Source: Streptomyces sp. R302
Lineage (GTDB): Bacteria > Actinomycetota > Actinomycetes > Streptomycetales > Streptomycetaceae
Assembly: GCF_012927245.1 (NCBI RefSeq)
Contig: NZ_JABBGE010000005.1
Location: 558,001-622,000, forward strand
Length of the DNA: 64,000 nt
Direction of reading: 5' to 3'
Below, piece after piece: positions 63,637 to 64,000 of the stretch. The notes under the pieces were generated by a model that saw only the letters and a program-made list of their open reading frames with translations, was not told the origin of the DNA and did no database searches. Numbering within the stretch: the first letter of the stretch is position 1; each line of letters opens with the position of its first letter. The translations under genes and the position numbers were made by a program.

Positions 63637-64000
63637 ACAAGACCGACCTCGACAACCTCCTCGCCCGAACGCTCCTCGTCTTCGAACGAGCCGTGCCACG
63701 CGACACCGTCCCCGCCCGCGGCCCGGACCCGAAAACCCCCAGGCCCGTCACCCCCCGCCACCCCACCGACCCGAACACCGCATCGGCCGCCGAGGACCTG
63801 CGCGCCTTGTGCGAGGCCCTCGTCACCCACACCCCCGCCGAAGCCGTCGCCGACTTCCTCACCGACCAGATCCCCGAGCCCCGCAGCGCCATGGTCCTCG
63901 CCTGCGTCCTCCAGCTCACCGACACCGACGACGGCGCCCGGTTCTGGTGGCAGTACGCCGCCGGCGCCGGGCACGCCGCGGCCGCCTACTGCCTCTACCT
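63633..64000 (+). CDS. Hypothetical protein, cut by the window end
   Basis: ATG 63633 overlaps the previous stop (ATGA), and the frame is open to the last base. The visible 122 residues begin NKTDLDNLLARTLLVFERAV, pass through a Pro/Arg-rich linker, and continue with AEDLRALCEALVTHTPAEAV and MVLACVLQLTDTDDGARFWW QYAAGAGHAAAAYCLYL. This end resembles helical repeat (TPR-like) regions. It is third in a coupled set with a membrane protein and a sigma-like regulator. Confidence 0.65.
   Translation, partial: MNKTDLDNLLARTLLVFERAVPRDTVPARGPDPKTPRPVTPRHPTDPNTASAAEDLRALCEALVTHTPAEAVADFLTDQIPEPRSAMVLACVLQLTDTDDGARFWWQYAAGAGHAAAAYCLY

Overview
The window is high-GC DNA with Streptomyces-type codon use. 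It carries families that are nearly diagnostic of Streptomyces: an SsgA-like domain, a WhiJ-type trio (XRE/DUF5753 regulator, DUF397, ATPase), DUF6207, and telomere-maintenance genes tap and tpg. A tap homologue (23411-25504) and a tpg homologue (26636-27217) point to a linear replicon, either a linear plasmid or a chromosome arm. Many decayed genes, two insertion-sequence remnants, four helicase genes and a Tn7-like transposition gene set show that this is accessory, recombining DNA rather than core chromosome.

Layout. 1-1.0 kb: unknown gene, probably cut by the window edge. 1.25-6.4 kb: a compact island with a DNA-base-hypermodification-type protein, a thymidylate-synthase-like enzyme, an ImmA/IrrE protease, an XRE repressor, an acyl carrier protein and a MazG-like pyrophosphohydrolase. 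6.6-10.9 kb: a broken regulator gene, a small membrane protein, a sigma-like regulator and a long protein ending in an SsgA domain. 11-14 kb: SF2 helicase plus a partner. 14-27.2 kb: a frameshifted nuclease gene, TniQ, a helicase with helicase-associated repeats, TniB/TnsC, TniA/TnsB, TnsA, then tap, a second TniQ-like gene and tpg. 27.4-29.4 kb: a restriction-fold toxin and its likely immunity protein. 30-34.7 kb: a WhiJ-like regulatory locus, a methyltransferase and other regulators. 36-42.1 kb: a translationally coupled three-gene set whose middle protein resembles Tap, then a second helicase-associated-repeat helicase. 42.1-47 kb: IS5 remnant, Cys-rich unknowns, an XRE protein and a UvrD-like helicase. 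47.5-58.3 kb: a segment with visibly more A/T, holding a decayed secreted protein, DUF6461, a 1442-residue secreted nuclease toxin, and a MacAB-like ABC exporter operon with a lipoprotein and a small secreted protein. 58.9-59.6 kb: a shattered IS5-family transposase interrupted by a 45-base G run, which is probably an assembly artefact. 60-64 kb: secreted HNH nuclease, DUF6207, and a small membrane protein, sigma-like regulator and partial gene in one coupled set.

Four parts stand out. The 1.25-6.4 kb island combines nucleotide hydrolysis, uracil C5 alkylation, base hypermodification and an acyl carrier in a way I do not recognise as a described system. The Tn7-like genes are interleaved with tap and tpg. 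The 36.6-38.7 kb protein seems to share a B-family-polymerase-like motif order with Tap. The 48.9-58.3 kb segment may be a dedicated export system for a very large nuclease toxin. All functional statements come from reading the translations by eye; no database search was run.
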